64,000 nt of DNA, taken from positions 3,001,373-3,065,372 of the forward strand of contig CAKAKS010000062.1 in NCBI GenBank assembly GCA_916700875.1. The letters run 5' to 3'. Position 1 is the stretch's first letter; every line of letters starts with the position of its first letter. Below the pieces are notes generated by a model. The model saw only the letters and a program-made list of their open reading frames with translations. It searched no databases and was not told the origin of the DNA. The stretch is from Sebastes aleutianus. Lineage: Eukaryota; Chordata; Actinopteri; Perciformes; Sebastidae. Below are positions 20,954 through 33,239 of this stretch, one piece after another. A program made the translations under genes and the position numbers.

Positions 20954-21057
20954 TTGCACCAAATGTGTTTAAATTGTAGATAACCTTGTTTGTTAACTTT
21001 TCCGATAATTAGAGAACCGTACTGATGTGCTTATTTTTGAAGAGGATATCTGTGTCT

Positions 21058-21243
21058 TTAGGAATGGGTGGTCATCCCATACAGGTCGACTTTGAGGGCC
21101 CCTGTCTCCTGAATGGTTTGTTCAATCTGGTTAATCAAACCACGTTCTAACATTCTGTCATATGTAAGGTAAGGGATAATGTACAGCGAGCTGGTCATTG
21201 TTGTGAAAGAATCGCCGACAGGGTGATTCCGCACCCCGACGCC
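21058..21243 (-). CDS. Uncharacterised gene, coding exon 4 (C-terminus)
   Basis: After acceptor CCCCTTCAG the frame reads GVGVRNHPVGDSFTT, SSLYIIPYLTYDRMLERG, INQIEQTIQETGALKVD and ends ..YGMTTHS at TAA. The composition is protein-like and the phase (0) matches exon 3. No membrane segment or named domain is visible. An AATAAA lies 105 nt downstream. Confidence 0.65.
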   Translation of the reverse strand, partial: GVGVRNHPVGDSFTTMTSSLYIIPYLTYDRMLERGLINQIEQTIQETGALKVDLYGMTTHS

Positions 21244-22063
21244 CTGAAGGGGACAACGGAACAATGACCCGCTAGCTGTACATTATAAATATGAATGTGT
21301 TATTACGCGGCTACTTACTGAGGAAATCAATAATTTGACACAAAAACGGTCCTCCAGAGTCCGACATCAGAGCTGCGCCCATAGCAACGGTTCTGTTATA
21401 GAGAAATTACAGACCGCAGAACGCCGTGATTGACCAATTAGAATCGAGTATTAAACACAGCCGTGTAATAAAGGTTAATGACATGTATTATGGATTTCTG
21501 ACAGAATGCCCCTAGTGTGTCTCAGCCACAGGCTGTATAAAAGTGAGTCTCTACTAAAACATTACGTAATGCCAACGTTGCACTTTGGTCATATTTTTTG
21601 TAAGTCACAACGTGGCCAACAGGTGACGTTGTGATAACGTTGCGCTATGGTCGCAAAATAACCAGCCCTCACAGAGTCTGTTCTGCAGTGTTGAAATAAC
21701 GTTATAGAATGACGTAAATACAATGCAATTTAACAATGTAACAATTACGTTATGTCATAGTCCTCATCCTTACTTCATTAGAAGCGTTACTGGGAGGTTG
21801 TCAGAACGTTTGTAAATGACATGCTGGCTTACATTAAATGATCTATCTATCTGTCGGTCAAGTCAAACTTTATTTATAGAGCACGTTTAAACAAACACAG
21901 TGGACCAAAGTGCTGAACATGTACATAATACAAATTAATTCAAAGCTAAGAACGGAGTAAAAACAATAAACTTAATATGCACATAGTAGCAGTAAAAGAG
22001 TAGCAGCACAACAGAGGATAAACTTAATCAAACACAAGGAAGAAGACGTGGGTCAGCAGTAAC

Positions 22064-22590
22064 TTAAAGGTCCCATATTATGAAAAAGTGACATTTTCAT
22101 GTCTTTTATATTATAAAGCAGGTTTAAGTGATATATAAATACTGTGAAATTATCGAAACGCTCAATCCACAGGGTGATACACACAGCCCGTATCCAGGAA
22201 TTCTGCATTTGAAACAAGCTCTCAGGATTTCTGTCCATTTGTGATGTCACAAATATACAATATTTAGACCCTTTACACAGATTTAAACGTTAATATTCTA
22301 AATGTGTCCCAGTTTATTCCTGGTTGCAGTGTATGTAAATAACATCAGCTGACAGGAAGTACACATGGACCCAAGCTGTTGCCTAGCAACGTAATTCTGT
22401 TGCAATTTCGTTGCAATTCCGTTGAAATGTGCTAAAACAGCGTTTAAGACACGGTAAATACAGGCATATTCAAGCAGACAGTATGAGGAAAATAAAGGGT
22501 TTTTTGAACATTACAGTGTGTATACGTGTTCTAGTAGAAACACAAAATACAATTATGAACCTGAAAATGAGCACGATATGGGACCTTTAA
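22064..22590 (+). mobile_element. TTAA-flanked MITE, copy 4
   Basis: TTAA at both ends, intact X-box GTTGCCTAGCAAC at 22378-22390. In the intron between exons 4 and 3 of the uncharacterised gene. It is followed by a 'tttttcctaaacctaac' repeat also found after copy 7. Confidence 0.92.
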
Positions 22591-23106
22591 GCCCAACCAT
22601 GTAGTTTTTTCCTAAACCTAACTATAGTGGTTTTATTGCCTGAACCTAAGCAAACGTTTTTGTTTAAACTACAACGTTAAGCACGTGTTTACTGCGAGTG
22701 AAAAGTGACTCAGAGGGGTCTGATAAAGCCTCAGTATGTGAGGTGGGATGAGAACGTGTTGGATAACCTCACACTGATGCAGTTTCGACAAAACCGAATG
22801 CAGAGCTGCTGTTCAGAGCTTCCGAACACGGTCCAGTGATCAAGTGAGGTTGTCAAAGAACAGTGCTGTTCCTCGTCTTTTTCACCACTGCTGGGCGTAC
22901 TGTAAAGACTGTAAGATAAACAGCCGTTATTCAATGTATGAGTAATAATTCAGCGTATTGTTAAATGTGCTCTGCTTTTACAAGCAAGTTGTTCTCTCCT
23001 AAGACAGGTGGTCTTGCTATTACAAGCTATGATTCCTTATAGACGTCAGTCATGGAAATGAAGGACAAAAGAGGGTGTTTAAGACAGTGAAGGTGCGGAT
23101 ACTTAC

Positions 23107-23186
23107 TGAGTATCTGTTGGGGATCTTGGCACCGTGATGTACAGGTGTCTTCAGGTTGCCCTTACAGTGGGGACACTGGCCTCCGG
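23107..23186 (-). CDS. Uncharacterised gene, coding exon 3 (CPHC motif)
   Basis: Minus-strand acceptor TTCCCAG, donor TCA|GTAAGT. The open frame reads GGQCPHCKGNLKTPVHHG and AKIPNRYS. A single CxxC with nearby histidines suggests a small metal-binding knuckle, but a full zinc finger is not evident. Two bases at the start complete the Ala codon begun in exon 2, and the exon ends in phase 0 as exon 4 requires. Confidence 0.68.
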
Positions 23187-23262
23187 CTGGGAACACATGA
23201 AAAACTTGATGCATGCTTGCTTAGGTTAATGCTGCACTAAACTTTTATACCTTTTCATATTA

Positions 23263-23575
23263 AAGCTGAAGTGGGTAGAAATAGAGCAAATATGATTAAA
23301 AAAAACTATACCTATATCGTGACAGTAGTGCATGAGACAGGTAATCTGAAAAAAAATCATGTGCCTCTGTGCCCTCTGGTGTCCTCCGGTGCTCCTAATG
23401 GCATGTTCAAGATTTCCCAGACCGGAGGAAAACAACCAATCAGAGCCGAGCTGGGGCCTTGCCGTCTCTGAGCAGCTGTCAATCACTCGCAAACTCCGAT
23501 CAAACGGTTAAACTAGGCAGCGCTGATCAAATACGAATAAATATTATGTTACGTTAATGCCTATTTCTTGTGTTA
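23263..23575 (+). repeat. Second TTAA-ended dispersed repeat, copy 1
   Basis: Begins TTAAAGCTGAAGTGGG and matches 44860-45178 in inverted orientation over about 300 bp (shared: GATCAAACGGT, AGGCAGCGCTGATCAAAT, CAATCAGAGC-type words). Partial ends of the same family are seen near 25205-25290, 27036-27125 and 42830-42905. Confidence 0.75.
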
Positions 23576-24549
23576 CACACACACATTGACTACCTACTCC
23601 CTCATGCTTTGATTCATTCTTGTATTCATCAAAGTGACGACTGACCAGAATGTATAGTTTTTATCCCAGTTAATTGACCATGATTAACATCATATCAGCA
23701 ACATTACTACAGTTTCGATGTCTATCTGTAGAATATGTTATGGAGATGAAAAAGTAAAGACTTATTTTTAAATCGACACTTCCTGGTTTCATTTAGAAAT
23801 AAAAGCCCTCAAGGGTTTTTTCTATGGACAGAATATCTTCATTTGTTAACACACTCACTTTTATTCTGAAATATGTGCCGAACAGTGTTGTAGAACATGC
23901 AGTGACTTGTAGAGCTCCATGAATGAATATAGTACGGGGTTTTAATTGTGGATTATTACTATTATTTACAAATTACCACACGTTTCTTAACCTTTCTCTG
24001 TCTAAAATAAATATAAATGGCATTTATAATGAAATGAAATGGCCATTATGAAAGACAAACTCTATGTAAAAAGAAAGGGCTGACAGCAGCAGCCGCCACG
24101 CGACGCAGCAGCCGCCACGCGCTCCTGACGTTCCCGGTGTGGATGAGGCGTTATACATCCTGATCAAAACAGGAAGGAAGTGATAAAGTAGTAAAGTCCG
24201 CCTCTTGCTTGATTTTATTGGCTGACTAGGTCAAGTGAGGCACTGACGAGCGGTGCGACTCCGCGCCTGGCGCTGAAAAAGTTGAGAATATTTGAGCTTT
24301 CCCCTGACATGTCCAAAAGTAACGGAAGAGGGGTGCCCCTTGTGTCGGTCTCTGACCGAGTGACGAGTTGGGAGTGAGAATGTGTTGCAGAAGCACAAGT
24401 TCCTGCAGTGGATGATCAGCTTCTCACCTCATCTTCAAAGGTAGCTGTTCTCAAAAAAGAAAGAACAAGTTGTGTTTTCTGATAGCTGGTGATGAATGGA
24501 ACATCGTCCAACCTTGTTCTGAATATATCCATGTTAAGAATACTGATAC

Positions 24550-24616
24550 CTGTTTGATCTTGTGTTGTGTCTGATTCGGTTGCATTACAGCTGGTCTCAG
24601 AACTCCTCTGCAACAG
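24550..24616 (-). CDS. Uncharacterised gene, coding exon 2
   Basis: Minus-strand acceptor TTTACAG, donor CAG|GTATCA. Reads LLQRSSETSCNATESDTTQD plus one base, a polar Ser/Thr-rich linker. Entering phase 0 and leaving phase 1 agree with exons 1 and 3. The exon is weakly characterised on its own; the phase agreement is its main support. Confidence 0.58.
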
Positions 24617-25157
24617 CTGTAAAGTGAGAGGTAAACTGAAGTAAACACTCCAAATACAGCGAAAGCAGTGGAAAAGAGCACAGTCTAAAAGAATATGCCC
24701 AAGTTTTGTAAGACGCCAAATGTATCAAGACTAAATCATCTACACTTAATAAGACCCAATCACAAAACAGCAGTGCAGTCATGGTCTCCAGTGCTCCATG
24801 CTAACATGTTAGCATTATCAGTGTGCACAACAATGCATGTATGTTGTGTTGTGTTTTCTGTCCTGAGCTATTGCTTAATTACAGCAATCAGTGAGCATCC
24901 AGTTCTGTTCTGGAGTTATGGATAATCGTTGGGTAACTTTCTTGTTATGTTCTTATCACCTCAGAAGGTAAGAGGACAATCTCCACTTAACAGAATACAT
25001 ATTTTAAAACCCAACTCTTAAGTTTCATCTAGTGCAAATTGACACCATAATCTCTCAAACAGTAACCTTAAAATGATTTCTTCAACATGAGTTACAAATA
25101 AGACAATTGTAAGAAACAATAAAAAACATTGGAGGAGTTTGGATTTCAATCAAATTA

Positions 25158-25290
25158 GGGATGTTAATAATTAACCGATAAACGACATGAAGCATTTTAA
25201 CCGACACAACACTTGAATTACAATATGCTGAAAGGTTATAATGGAATTTTTGCCCAATGGTGCCAAAAACATTCTGCCTACTGCAGGTTT
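25158..25290. repeat. hAT end fragment joined to a dispersed-repeat end
   Basis: TAGGGATGTTAATAATTAACCG resembles the end of the hAT MITE at 61870. It runs into 'acacttgaattacaatatgctgaaagg', shared with 27110. Confidence 0.5.
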
Positions 25291-25574
25291 AACTCAGGTC
25301 TTAAAAAATAGAATGAAATAAGGTGACCATTAAATGAACTGAAAACAAACCAACATATTTTGTGCATGAACGCATCCTGGAAGTCAGCAACGAGATACAA
25401 GCTGTCAGATTCACACAGGAAGCGAGTTTGACCCCATGCTGGGGTGTCACATGTCCCTTCTCAGTTTCCAATCAGCACTGCTGTTGTTCAATAATAAAGT
25501 AGACCAGACAGACTGCAGGATCACCATCAGCAGAACATAACAGTCTATTTGACTGTGGTTTTGGAAGAAATGTT

Positions 25575-26080
25575 TTAAAGGTCCCATATTGTAAAAAATT
25601 AGATTTTCATGTCTTTTATATCATAAAGCAGGTTTAAGTGCTTTATAAATTCTGTTAAACTATCAAAACGCTCAAAATATGGAGAAATACACACAGCCCG
25701 TATTTAGAAATTGTGCGTTTGAAACAAGCCGTTAGGATTTCTGTCCATTTGTGATGTCACAAATATACAATATTTAGACCATTACTCAGTTTTAAACTTA
25801 AACATTCTAAATGTGTCCCAGTTTATTTCCTGTTGCAGTGTATGTGAATTACATCAGCTGACAGGAAGTAAACATGGACCCAAAATGTTGCCTAGCAATG
25901 CAATTCTGTTGAAATGCACTAAAACGGAGCGTTTCAGACAGATGATAAATACAGGTATATTCAGGCAGACAGTATGAGGAAAATAATTTTTTTTGGAAAA
26001 TTACAGCATGTAAACATGTTCTAGTAGAAACACAAAGTACAAGTATGAACCTCAAAATGAGCACGATATGGGACCTTTAA
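25575..26080 (+). mobile_element. TTAA-flanked MITE, copy 5
   Basis: TTAA at both ends. X-box with one mismatch (GTTGCCTAGCAAT, 25887-25899). Forms an inverted pair with copy 6, 222 bp away, in the same intron. Confidence 0.92.
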
Positions 26081-26302
26081 GATTCTAACACCCACTGTAG
26101 ACGTTCCATTTTTAACTGTTGTTATGTCAGTGATCCGCCACAAACTGAAAATGAAACACACTCTGTTCTAGATTTTTAACTGCTTACTCTAAATGACACC
26201 TACAACTACAACACCCCTGCAAATACTTTGGCTGTTTGGATTACCACTGGGAAGCTACAGGATGATATAAAAACCTCAAAAAAACAATAATGGACCTGCC
26301 CT

Positions 26303-26818
26303 TTAAAGGGGACATATCATGCTCACTTTCAGGTTCATGTTTGTATTTTGTGTTTCTACTAGAACATGTTTACATGCTTTAATGCTCAAACAACACATTA
26401 TTTTCCTCATACTGTCTATCTGAATATACCTGTATTCACCCTCTGTGTCTGAAATGCTCCGTTTTAGCGCATTTCAATGGAACGGCAACAGAATTGCGTT
26501 GCTAAGCAACAGCTTGGGTCCATGTTTACTTCCTGTCAGCTGATGTCATTCACATACACTGCAACAGGAAATAAACTGGGACACATTTAGTATGTTTACG
26601 TTTAAAACTGTGAAATTGTCTAATTATTGTAGATTTGTGACATCACAAATGGACAGAAATCCTAACGGCTTGTTTCAAACGCAAAATTCTGAAATTCTGT
26701 GCGTGTTTCTCCATAGATTGAGCATTTTGATACTTTCACATTATTTATATAGCACTTAAACCTGCTTTATACTATAAGATACATGAAAATCTCCCTTTTT
26801 ACAATATGGGACCTTTAA
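26303..26818 (-). mobile_element. TTAA-flanked MITE, copy 6 (GGGGACAT subfamily)
   Basis: Reverse orientation. One end reads TTAAAGGGGACATATCATGC, shared with copies 10 and 12. X-box-like GTTGCTAAGCAAC at 26498-26510 (one mismatch). Confidence 0.92.
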
Positions 26819-26918
26819 GTATAGTACCTGAGTAAATATACTTACAGTTACATACCTCCACAACAGTCGCAACCTGGCAACCTTCTTAATTAATACTTTA
26901 GTACTACCTGTTATTTAC

Positions 26919-26994
26919 CTGCTGTTTGTCTCTGGCCATCCTGCGGTCCAGAGCACTCTGACGCCGTCTGGCCTCCCAGTGCATAGCCGACATC
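26919..26994 (-). CDS. Uncharacterised gene, coding exon 1
   Basis: The minus-strand ATG at 26993 opens MSAMHWEARRRQSAL and DRRMARDKQQ, 25 codons to donor CAG|GTAAAT. The N-terminus is strongly basic and probably helical. An acceptor (GGTATCAG) lies one base before the ATG, so the 5' UTR is spliced. Joined with the next three exons it gives 135 aa with correct phases throughout. I do not recognise the family; no signal peptide or membrane segment is visible, so a soluble protein is likely. Confidence 0.66.
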
Positions 26995-27029
26995 CTGATA
27001 CCGGTACAGTACAGCAGCTAGAGGGGGCA

Positions 27030-28040
27030 TTAACGGCCTGATAAAGCCTGAAAACAGAGCCATGAGGGGGTGCAGATGTCTCGTTATCTTTCAGAACACT
27101 TGAATTTCAATATGCTGAAAGGTTATCATAGCACTGAGATCTAGGTTTTTAGTTCAGACCTGCGGGATCGCCTGACTTTACTGTCTTTCAGAGGCTCTAG
27201 CAGGTTCAGTTTCAGAAGCTCCAAAGTTGGGCTAAATTTTAGCGAGAACTGGCATGGCCATTTTCAAAAGGTGTCCCTTGACCTCTGACCTCAAGATATG
27301 TGGATAAAAATGGGTTCTATGGGTACCCACGAGCCTCCCCTTTACAGACATGCCCACTTTATGATAATCACATGCAGTTTGGGGCAAAAACCATGTCTTT
27401 TTTTTATGCAGTATAAATGTGTTATTGTCTACTATTCTAAAATGGTGTATTTGAATATTTCTGCATACTGGGGTCCCTAAACAGTCTTGGAATCACATAA
27501 ATTGGGTATCACTGTAAAGCTGAGACTCTTGTGGATCCAATGAGCCCAACTGTATTCATGTGTGATGATGTTAGTCCCCATAGTAACCATTTCATTGTAG
27601 TGAGACCATTGTTTTTGAAACTTGACCTCACTGTATAAAATGACCTGTGGTGACCTCTAGGATAATCACAGCCTCATGAAACCTCACAACCACAAACTAG
27701 AGACTTAGAGCATTCAGAGGATGGATGGATCAAACTAGAGACCTAGAGCATTCAGAGGATGGATTGTTTTCCTAGCTAGATTAACAATAAGGGGGTTTCT
27801 GAGCAGTTTACAACAACAAAAGTGCTCAACATCAAATCGCCGAAAAAAGCCATTCTTGCAGAAATCTCCAAATGTCAAAAGTTTTTTTGATCCCAAATCA
27901 CAGCATGGCTATCTCTATGGTGTTCCTCAAGGTCTCGGTGTCTTAATGTGCTATTTTGGAGGGATTATTGATCCTTTTATCAATTCTCCAGTGGTAAAAA
28001 AAAAGGTTATATTTAGCACCAAATCTGTGTCAAATCAACC
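27030..28040. repeat. Unclassified dispersed-repeat block
   Basis: Starts with 'gcctgaaaacagagccatgag' and 'caatatgctgaaaggttat' (also at 25220 and, inverted, near 44620). Contains a short tandem pair of 'agagac(t/c)tagagcattcagaggatggat' at 27704-27765. The ORFs here show no coding features. Confidence 0.5.
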
Positions 28041-28897
28041 CCAAAATTGCTGCAACAACTTATGAGACATAATAGAGCATGGGGATGGACATCATATATA
28101 CTTCGTTCATGATGTTCTAAACCCTTATACACTTTTACAATTAATTTGAAATAATTCATTCATTCATTCATTTTTATTTATGATTTATGACTAGAAGAAC
28201 TGCTGAGCAGCATCTCAAATAATAGATCTATGTAATCCTCAGGTTTCCAGCTTTCAGATGATGTACACCACTTCTACATCTACTGTTGACCTGCTATCTC
28301 CCCCTAAACACCCCTGTAACCCCCTAACAAAAAAGACAAAAACGGGCCTATTGTGGGTCTCAGCGGGTTAAGCATCAAAAGTTAGCAGGTAACTTAATAT
28401 ACAATGCAAGATATTTTATTCCGATACCACCAGGATATTCAGACCTGCTTCCTCTCTGTCTAACTGCATGGTATCGCCAGTTTTCGACGTGACGTCAGAG
28501 TTACCTGATACACTTTAACTCCCAACCACTGCCACCAGCTCCTCTGATTACTGATCTCTTCCTGTATTACCGACTCTCGGTGCAGCTCCTGTCACCTGGC
28601 GCACACTGAATATCCTATCACAGCTAATCTCTAGTTTGTTCATGAAGATGATTGTTGTGCATGTAAATATACCCAGCCTGCATGGATTTACATTTGATAT
28701 AATCCAGATACAGAATGCAGAACATACGTTTTCGAATGATACTAAACACATAATCCAAAAATTAAGGATATAATTTCACGTGACTTTTTTTTTTGTGTGT
28801 GTTTGTAACAAAAATCATATAAGGCATTTGATTGTAACCCTCTGTAAAGCAACAAACGAGGCTTTCATCAAGGAGACCGCTGTTCGTATCCCGTGCG

Positions 28898-29395
28898 TTA
28901 AAGATCCCATATTGTAAAAAGTGAGATTTTCATGTATTTTTATATTATAAAGCAGGTTTAAGTGCTTTTTTAAATACTGTTAAACTATCAAAACGCTCAA
29001 TATACAGAGAAATACATCCAGCCCGTTATCAGAAATTGTGAAGCCGTCAGGATTTCTTTCCATTTGTGATGTCACAAATATACAATATTAAGACCATTAC
29101 ATGGTTTTAAACGTAAACATTCTAAATGTGTCCCAGTTTATTTCCTGTTGCAGTGGATGTAATTAACATCAGCTGACAGGAAGTAAACATAGACCAAGCT
29201 GTTGCCTAGCAACACAATTCCGTTGAAATGCACTAAAACGGAGTGTTTCAGACAGAAGGCGAATACAGGTATATTCAGACAGACAGTATGAGGAAAATAA
29301 AGTTTTTTTTTAACATTACAGCATGTAAACATGTTCTAGTAGAAACACAAAATACAAGTATGAACCTGAAAATGAGCATGATATGGGACCTTTAA
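28898..29395 (+). mobile_element. TTAA-flanked MITE, copy 7
   Basis: TTAA at both ends (left end TTAAAGATCCCATAT). Intact X-box GTTGCCTAGCAAC at 29201-29213. Lies in the putative 5' UTR intron of the uncharacterised gene. Confidence 0.92.
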
Positions 29396-29956
29396 GTTTC
29401 ACTTTCACTTTACAATCAGCTGATAGTTCGTGTAATTTTAAGCACAGCCATGTTGTTTTTTCCTAAACCTAACCAAGTGTTTTTGTTTCATTCACAACAT
29501 TATGTTAACTGCGACCGAAAAGTACCGCTGAGGGGTCTGACAAAGCGTCAGTATGTGACAAGTTGGGATGAGAACGTGTTGACCTTTACAATTTTTAAAT
29601 TTGAAAAAAAAAAGGCTTCTTGAAGTCATCACAGTCATGTACAGTAGGCTACAGAATACATTAACTTCCCCAAATCACGCTGCGAGTCAAATCTGTAAAG
29701 CTTAGTACCAGTACCAGTTCTATGTGCAACGAAAAAATCTTTGGTGTTTGAGTTAACATGATGTAATAGAGTCAGGGGGCAGAGGTCAGGGCGATAGTTT
29801 GGCTTAATATGCACATACAGTACGTCCTTACAACCTAATGTATTTAGGTGACACGCATTACCAGGAGATAAAACATGCAGCATGCCTCTGCTGTAGAAAA
29901 CAGAATATGGGGTTTCAGCAGGCAATACAATTGAGAAATAACGAGTGTTCACTCAC

Positions 29957-30150
29957 CTGGCTTGTGCCCCGGAGAGAAAGCAGCTGTAGCATTCTCAGTG
30001 GAGGACTGGTGGAGGTGGAGGCAGAGGCGGAGGTGTCAGGCTCTCCTATCTCTGACCTTGTTAAGTGGAGTCTCCAGGGCAACATAATGCCCTCCTGGGC
30101 AGCTTTTGTAAGAGAGAAACAGAAAGGTAGGGTGGATAGATCATTGTTCA
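29957..30150 (-). other. Possible 5' UTR exon of the uncharacterised gene
   Basis: The minus strand ends in a good donor CCAG|GTGAGT at 29957. An ORF starting MLPWRLHLTRSEIGEP runs through it, but it would enter exon 1 in the wrong frame for MSAMHW. It is therefore either an upstream ORF or an alternative N-terminus. Link to exon 1 is by position only. Confidence 0.35.
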
Positions 30151-30394
30151 CCACCTCCTGCGGCTCACTGACAACGGTCCCACCTCACTGCGTGTGTGTG
30201 CTTACCTGTGTGGTTCTGGGTTTATGGTCTTATGGACATTTGTTCTTATCCATACATACAGCAGAGAGCAATTTTTGATACTTCCGCCCTTTCAAAAAAA
30301 AAAGAACACGCCCACTCAGCGAAAACACACTAGACTTTGTGCGGACATACACCTGGGCTGCGGTGGAATAGTCCCTTTTTGCTTAGTAAGGTTC

Positions 30395-31330
30395 CCTAAC
30401 GGAGTGAAATGACCCGGAAGTACCTCAGTAGCAGCCGTGATAAGAGCTGTTTGAAATCACCAAATGTTAAGGAAAGGAGCTTCAATGCTTCCTACCAAAG
30501 GAAAAGAGAGATTAACATCCCACAATTCCTCGCGGCAGCAGCATTTGAAGCGACGTTCCTTTCGGCCGTTCATAATAACAAATGATATGATTATCTTGCA
30601 TGTTATTTTCATACGCTCATACACTAATTGGGATTCATGTTTAATATTAGTGGACAACGACAACCGTTTCGTTTCACTTTATTTTTAATGAATTATTCAT
30701 TTCAAACATGTAACAAATACCTCAGTAAAAAACAAAACAAGAACAACAAATCAAATGAACAGTAAATCAACAATCAAGTCAATTAACAAATAATCAACGT
30801 AAATAGATATTAAATGTCTGAAAATATGTTGGAAGAAGTATATGGTCCTACACCTTCTCCATAACTCCAACATTTCAAATCAATATTTATCATATATTCC
30901 TTTGTTTATTTCAATTCCAACCTTGGTAATAAAGTGATATTTTTCACCGGTTGCCCACGTTAGGTCAGATAATCCTTTATTATATGTTGATGTAAAGTGT
31001 TCACAAAGTGTGGTATCTCTCTTTAACACACCGCGGTTGAAGCAGCCGGTCTTTGAAAGACCTGTTTAACAACGCGCTGGGGTGGCAGCGCCTTTTGTAG
31101 TCCATTCAGAACATTGTATTTTCACCACGGCAGAATAACATCCGCCGCCGTCGCATCATAATTACTTATATTATATTAAGTGTCGGACTCTCTGAACACC
31201 GCGGTTGTCTTTTCCCAAGTCCTTCTGAATTCTTCTTCTCATCTTTCCTTGAACTCATGACGTTTTCCATCGATGTCAAGGAGAAGTGGTTAGGACAGAA
31301 TTTTTTTGACTTTTCGACCGCAGCCCCTCA
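30395..31330 (+). repeat. Roughly 930-bp dispersed repeat, copy 1
   Basis: Matches 48405-49350 in inverted orientation, from 'ttccctaacggagtgaaatgacccgg' to 'gacgttttccatcgatgtcaaggag' and 'ttttcgaccgcag'. No ORF is conserved between the copies. Class unknown. Confidence 0.8.
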
Positions 31331-31562
31331 CTGTAGTCAGCGGGCGACATTTTTGTCAGTAACAAAAGTTGCGCGCTGTAAAATGAAATGTCAGCTGGGT
31401 GTTGTGAATGATGAACGGTCGACAGTTGATTTTCAGAGCAACACCGTTTCAATTAAAATGTCAATTAAGTTTATCAAATCAATTGACAATTTATCACTCC
31501 ATTTTTCAGTACTTCCGTTATTAATTCATAAGCATTTTCATCACTTTCCTTTTTTTCAATTA

Positions 31563-31760
31563 TTACCTCCGCCAAGGCTGAAGGCCTAGGAAGGAGGTTT
31601 TGTTTTCACCGGCGTTGGCTTGTTGGTTTGTTGGTTTGTCTGTTAGCAGGATTACTCCAAAAGTCTGCGATGGATTTGAATTACATTTTTTGGAGGGGTG
31701 GGGTGTGGCACAATGAACAATCCATTAGATTTCGATGGTGAGGGTCCGAATTTTTTTGAC
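31563..31760 (+). repeat. Dispersed repeat, copy 2 ('agcaggattactccaaaag' family)
   Basis: Second copy of the repeat at 6463-6625, better preserved at its left end. Confidence 0.75.
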
Positions 31761-33235
31761 GGATTCCGATCAGCCAGAACATTAAGACCTCTGAGTATAA
31801 CACCTGCGCAGTGTAACTGATGACGCATTGATGACAAAGAGAGAAAGCCGGGGGGGAACAACTGTAGATTCTGTGTTTTTTTCACATTAAACTCTGTGAA
31901 ATTACAGTTGAGTTGGACCAAAGCACACATGGTGGTCACACACGGTTTAGGTGAGTTTTATTTTGTTTCTGTCCAGTTTGAATGAAGAGTTTTACGATGC
32001 TCCGCTACGTACAGCTGATCTCAACATAAACAAAAATACATGTGGATGATGACGCAAGCTGAACGGAGAGTGGAGGGGGGGGGCAGAGGTCTGCACTCTG
32101 CCATTCTAGTTTTGTGTTACTTCCCCCCTTGAGGCCACTTTCATTAAATGATAAATGGCAATTTTGTGTCGTGAATGATGAATGTAATACGGTGAAAACG
32201 ATGAAACGTAGCTCTGTTTTCATCATATCACGACCGTTTTAGTCAAATCAGCTGTAAATTGATCAATTTATCACTCCGTTTTTTCATTTCACATGCATCT
32301 TCATCACCTCCATTTTTAATCAATTCATTTTTTGCTACTTCCACCCCTCACATGTTTACTCTCGAAGACAACAACCAGAAAGCATCCTCTCCAAACTAGA
32401 TAAGATGGGCGTCTGAAAAGAGACATAATCATACAGAAAATTCTATATTTTATGAAAACAAAAACTGTGTATTAAATGATCAATGAATACTCAGTAAATA
32501 GTTCAATATTAAACAATATATCATAATCTATTATTATACTTTATATTTGGCAAAAAAAAAAAAATCAAAAAAAATCAATCAAAAACATAAGAGGACTATA
32601 CAGCTCCTCCAAACACATGATATACAACATAACGTGGAGATATGTATAAATAATACACAGTAAGGTGGCACAGGTCTGAGCATCCATCGGGGCTGTCGTT
32701 CCTCCTGCGGGCAGCAGAGTGCGCTGCTACCCTGTGCAGTGAGGACTGATGGCCTGTGTGGCTCACTGCTCTGGGATCAGTTGAGCAAATTCACCACTTC
32801 TGGATAAAGAGGAGGAAGCTGCTCCCTCATTAGGCAGGAACATTTGATTAGTTCTTGATTAGAATATACAGCAGCTCTCTGTGTCTGTGGGATTTGGGAT
32901 TATGAGCCTCCTAACCTTACGTTTACAGATAGAGCTCCATATCTCCACGGTCACCGGTTTAGCAGCCAAAATTATGCAGCAACATTTTGAACTATAATCC
33001 AATCCAAAAACTGTCAACTGTGTCTGTGCATGTTTCTGTGTGCTCATATCTTTTCTCCTGCTGGTCACTCCTGACACAGCTGATAAGAGCCTTGCAGCCT
33101 GTCTCTCACACACACTACACACGTATCTGAAGCATCCGTGATGCTGATAGAATCAGTTTTACATGGAATCTGCAAATCGTCTGACAGCAGCGTCATCCCA
33201 TTACAATCAGGACCATTCTAGCTGCTACTTGTCTG
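31761..33235. other. Intergenic, no gene recognised
   Basis: AT-rich in the middle (32400-32640). Short ORFs lack splice sites or recognisable motifs. Confidence 0.5.
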
Positions 33236-33239
33236 TGAC

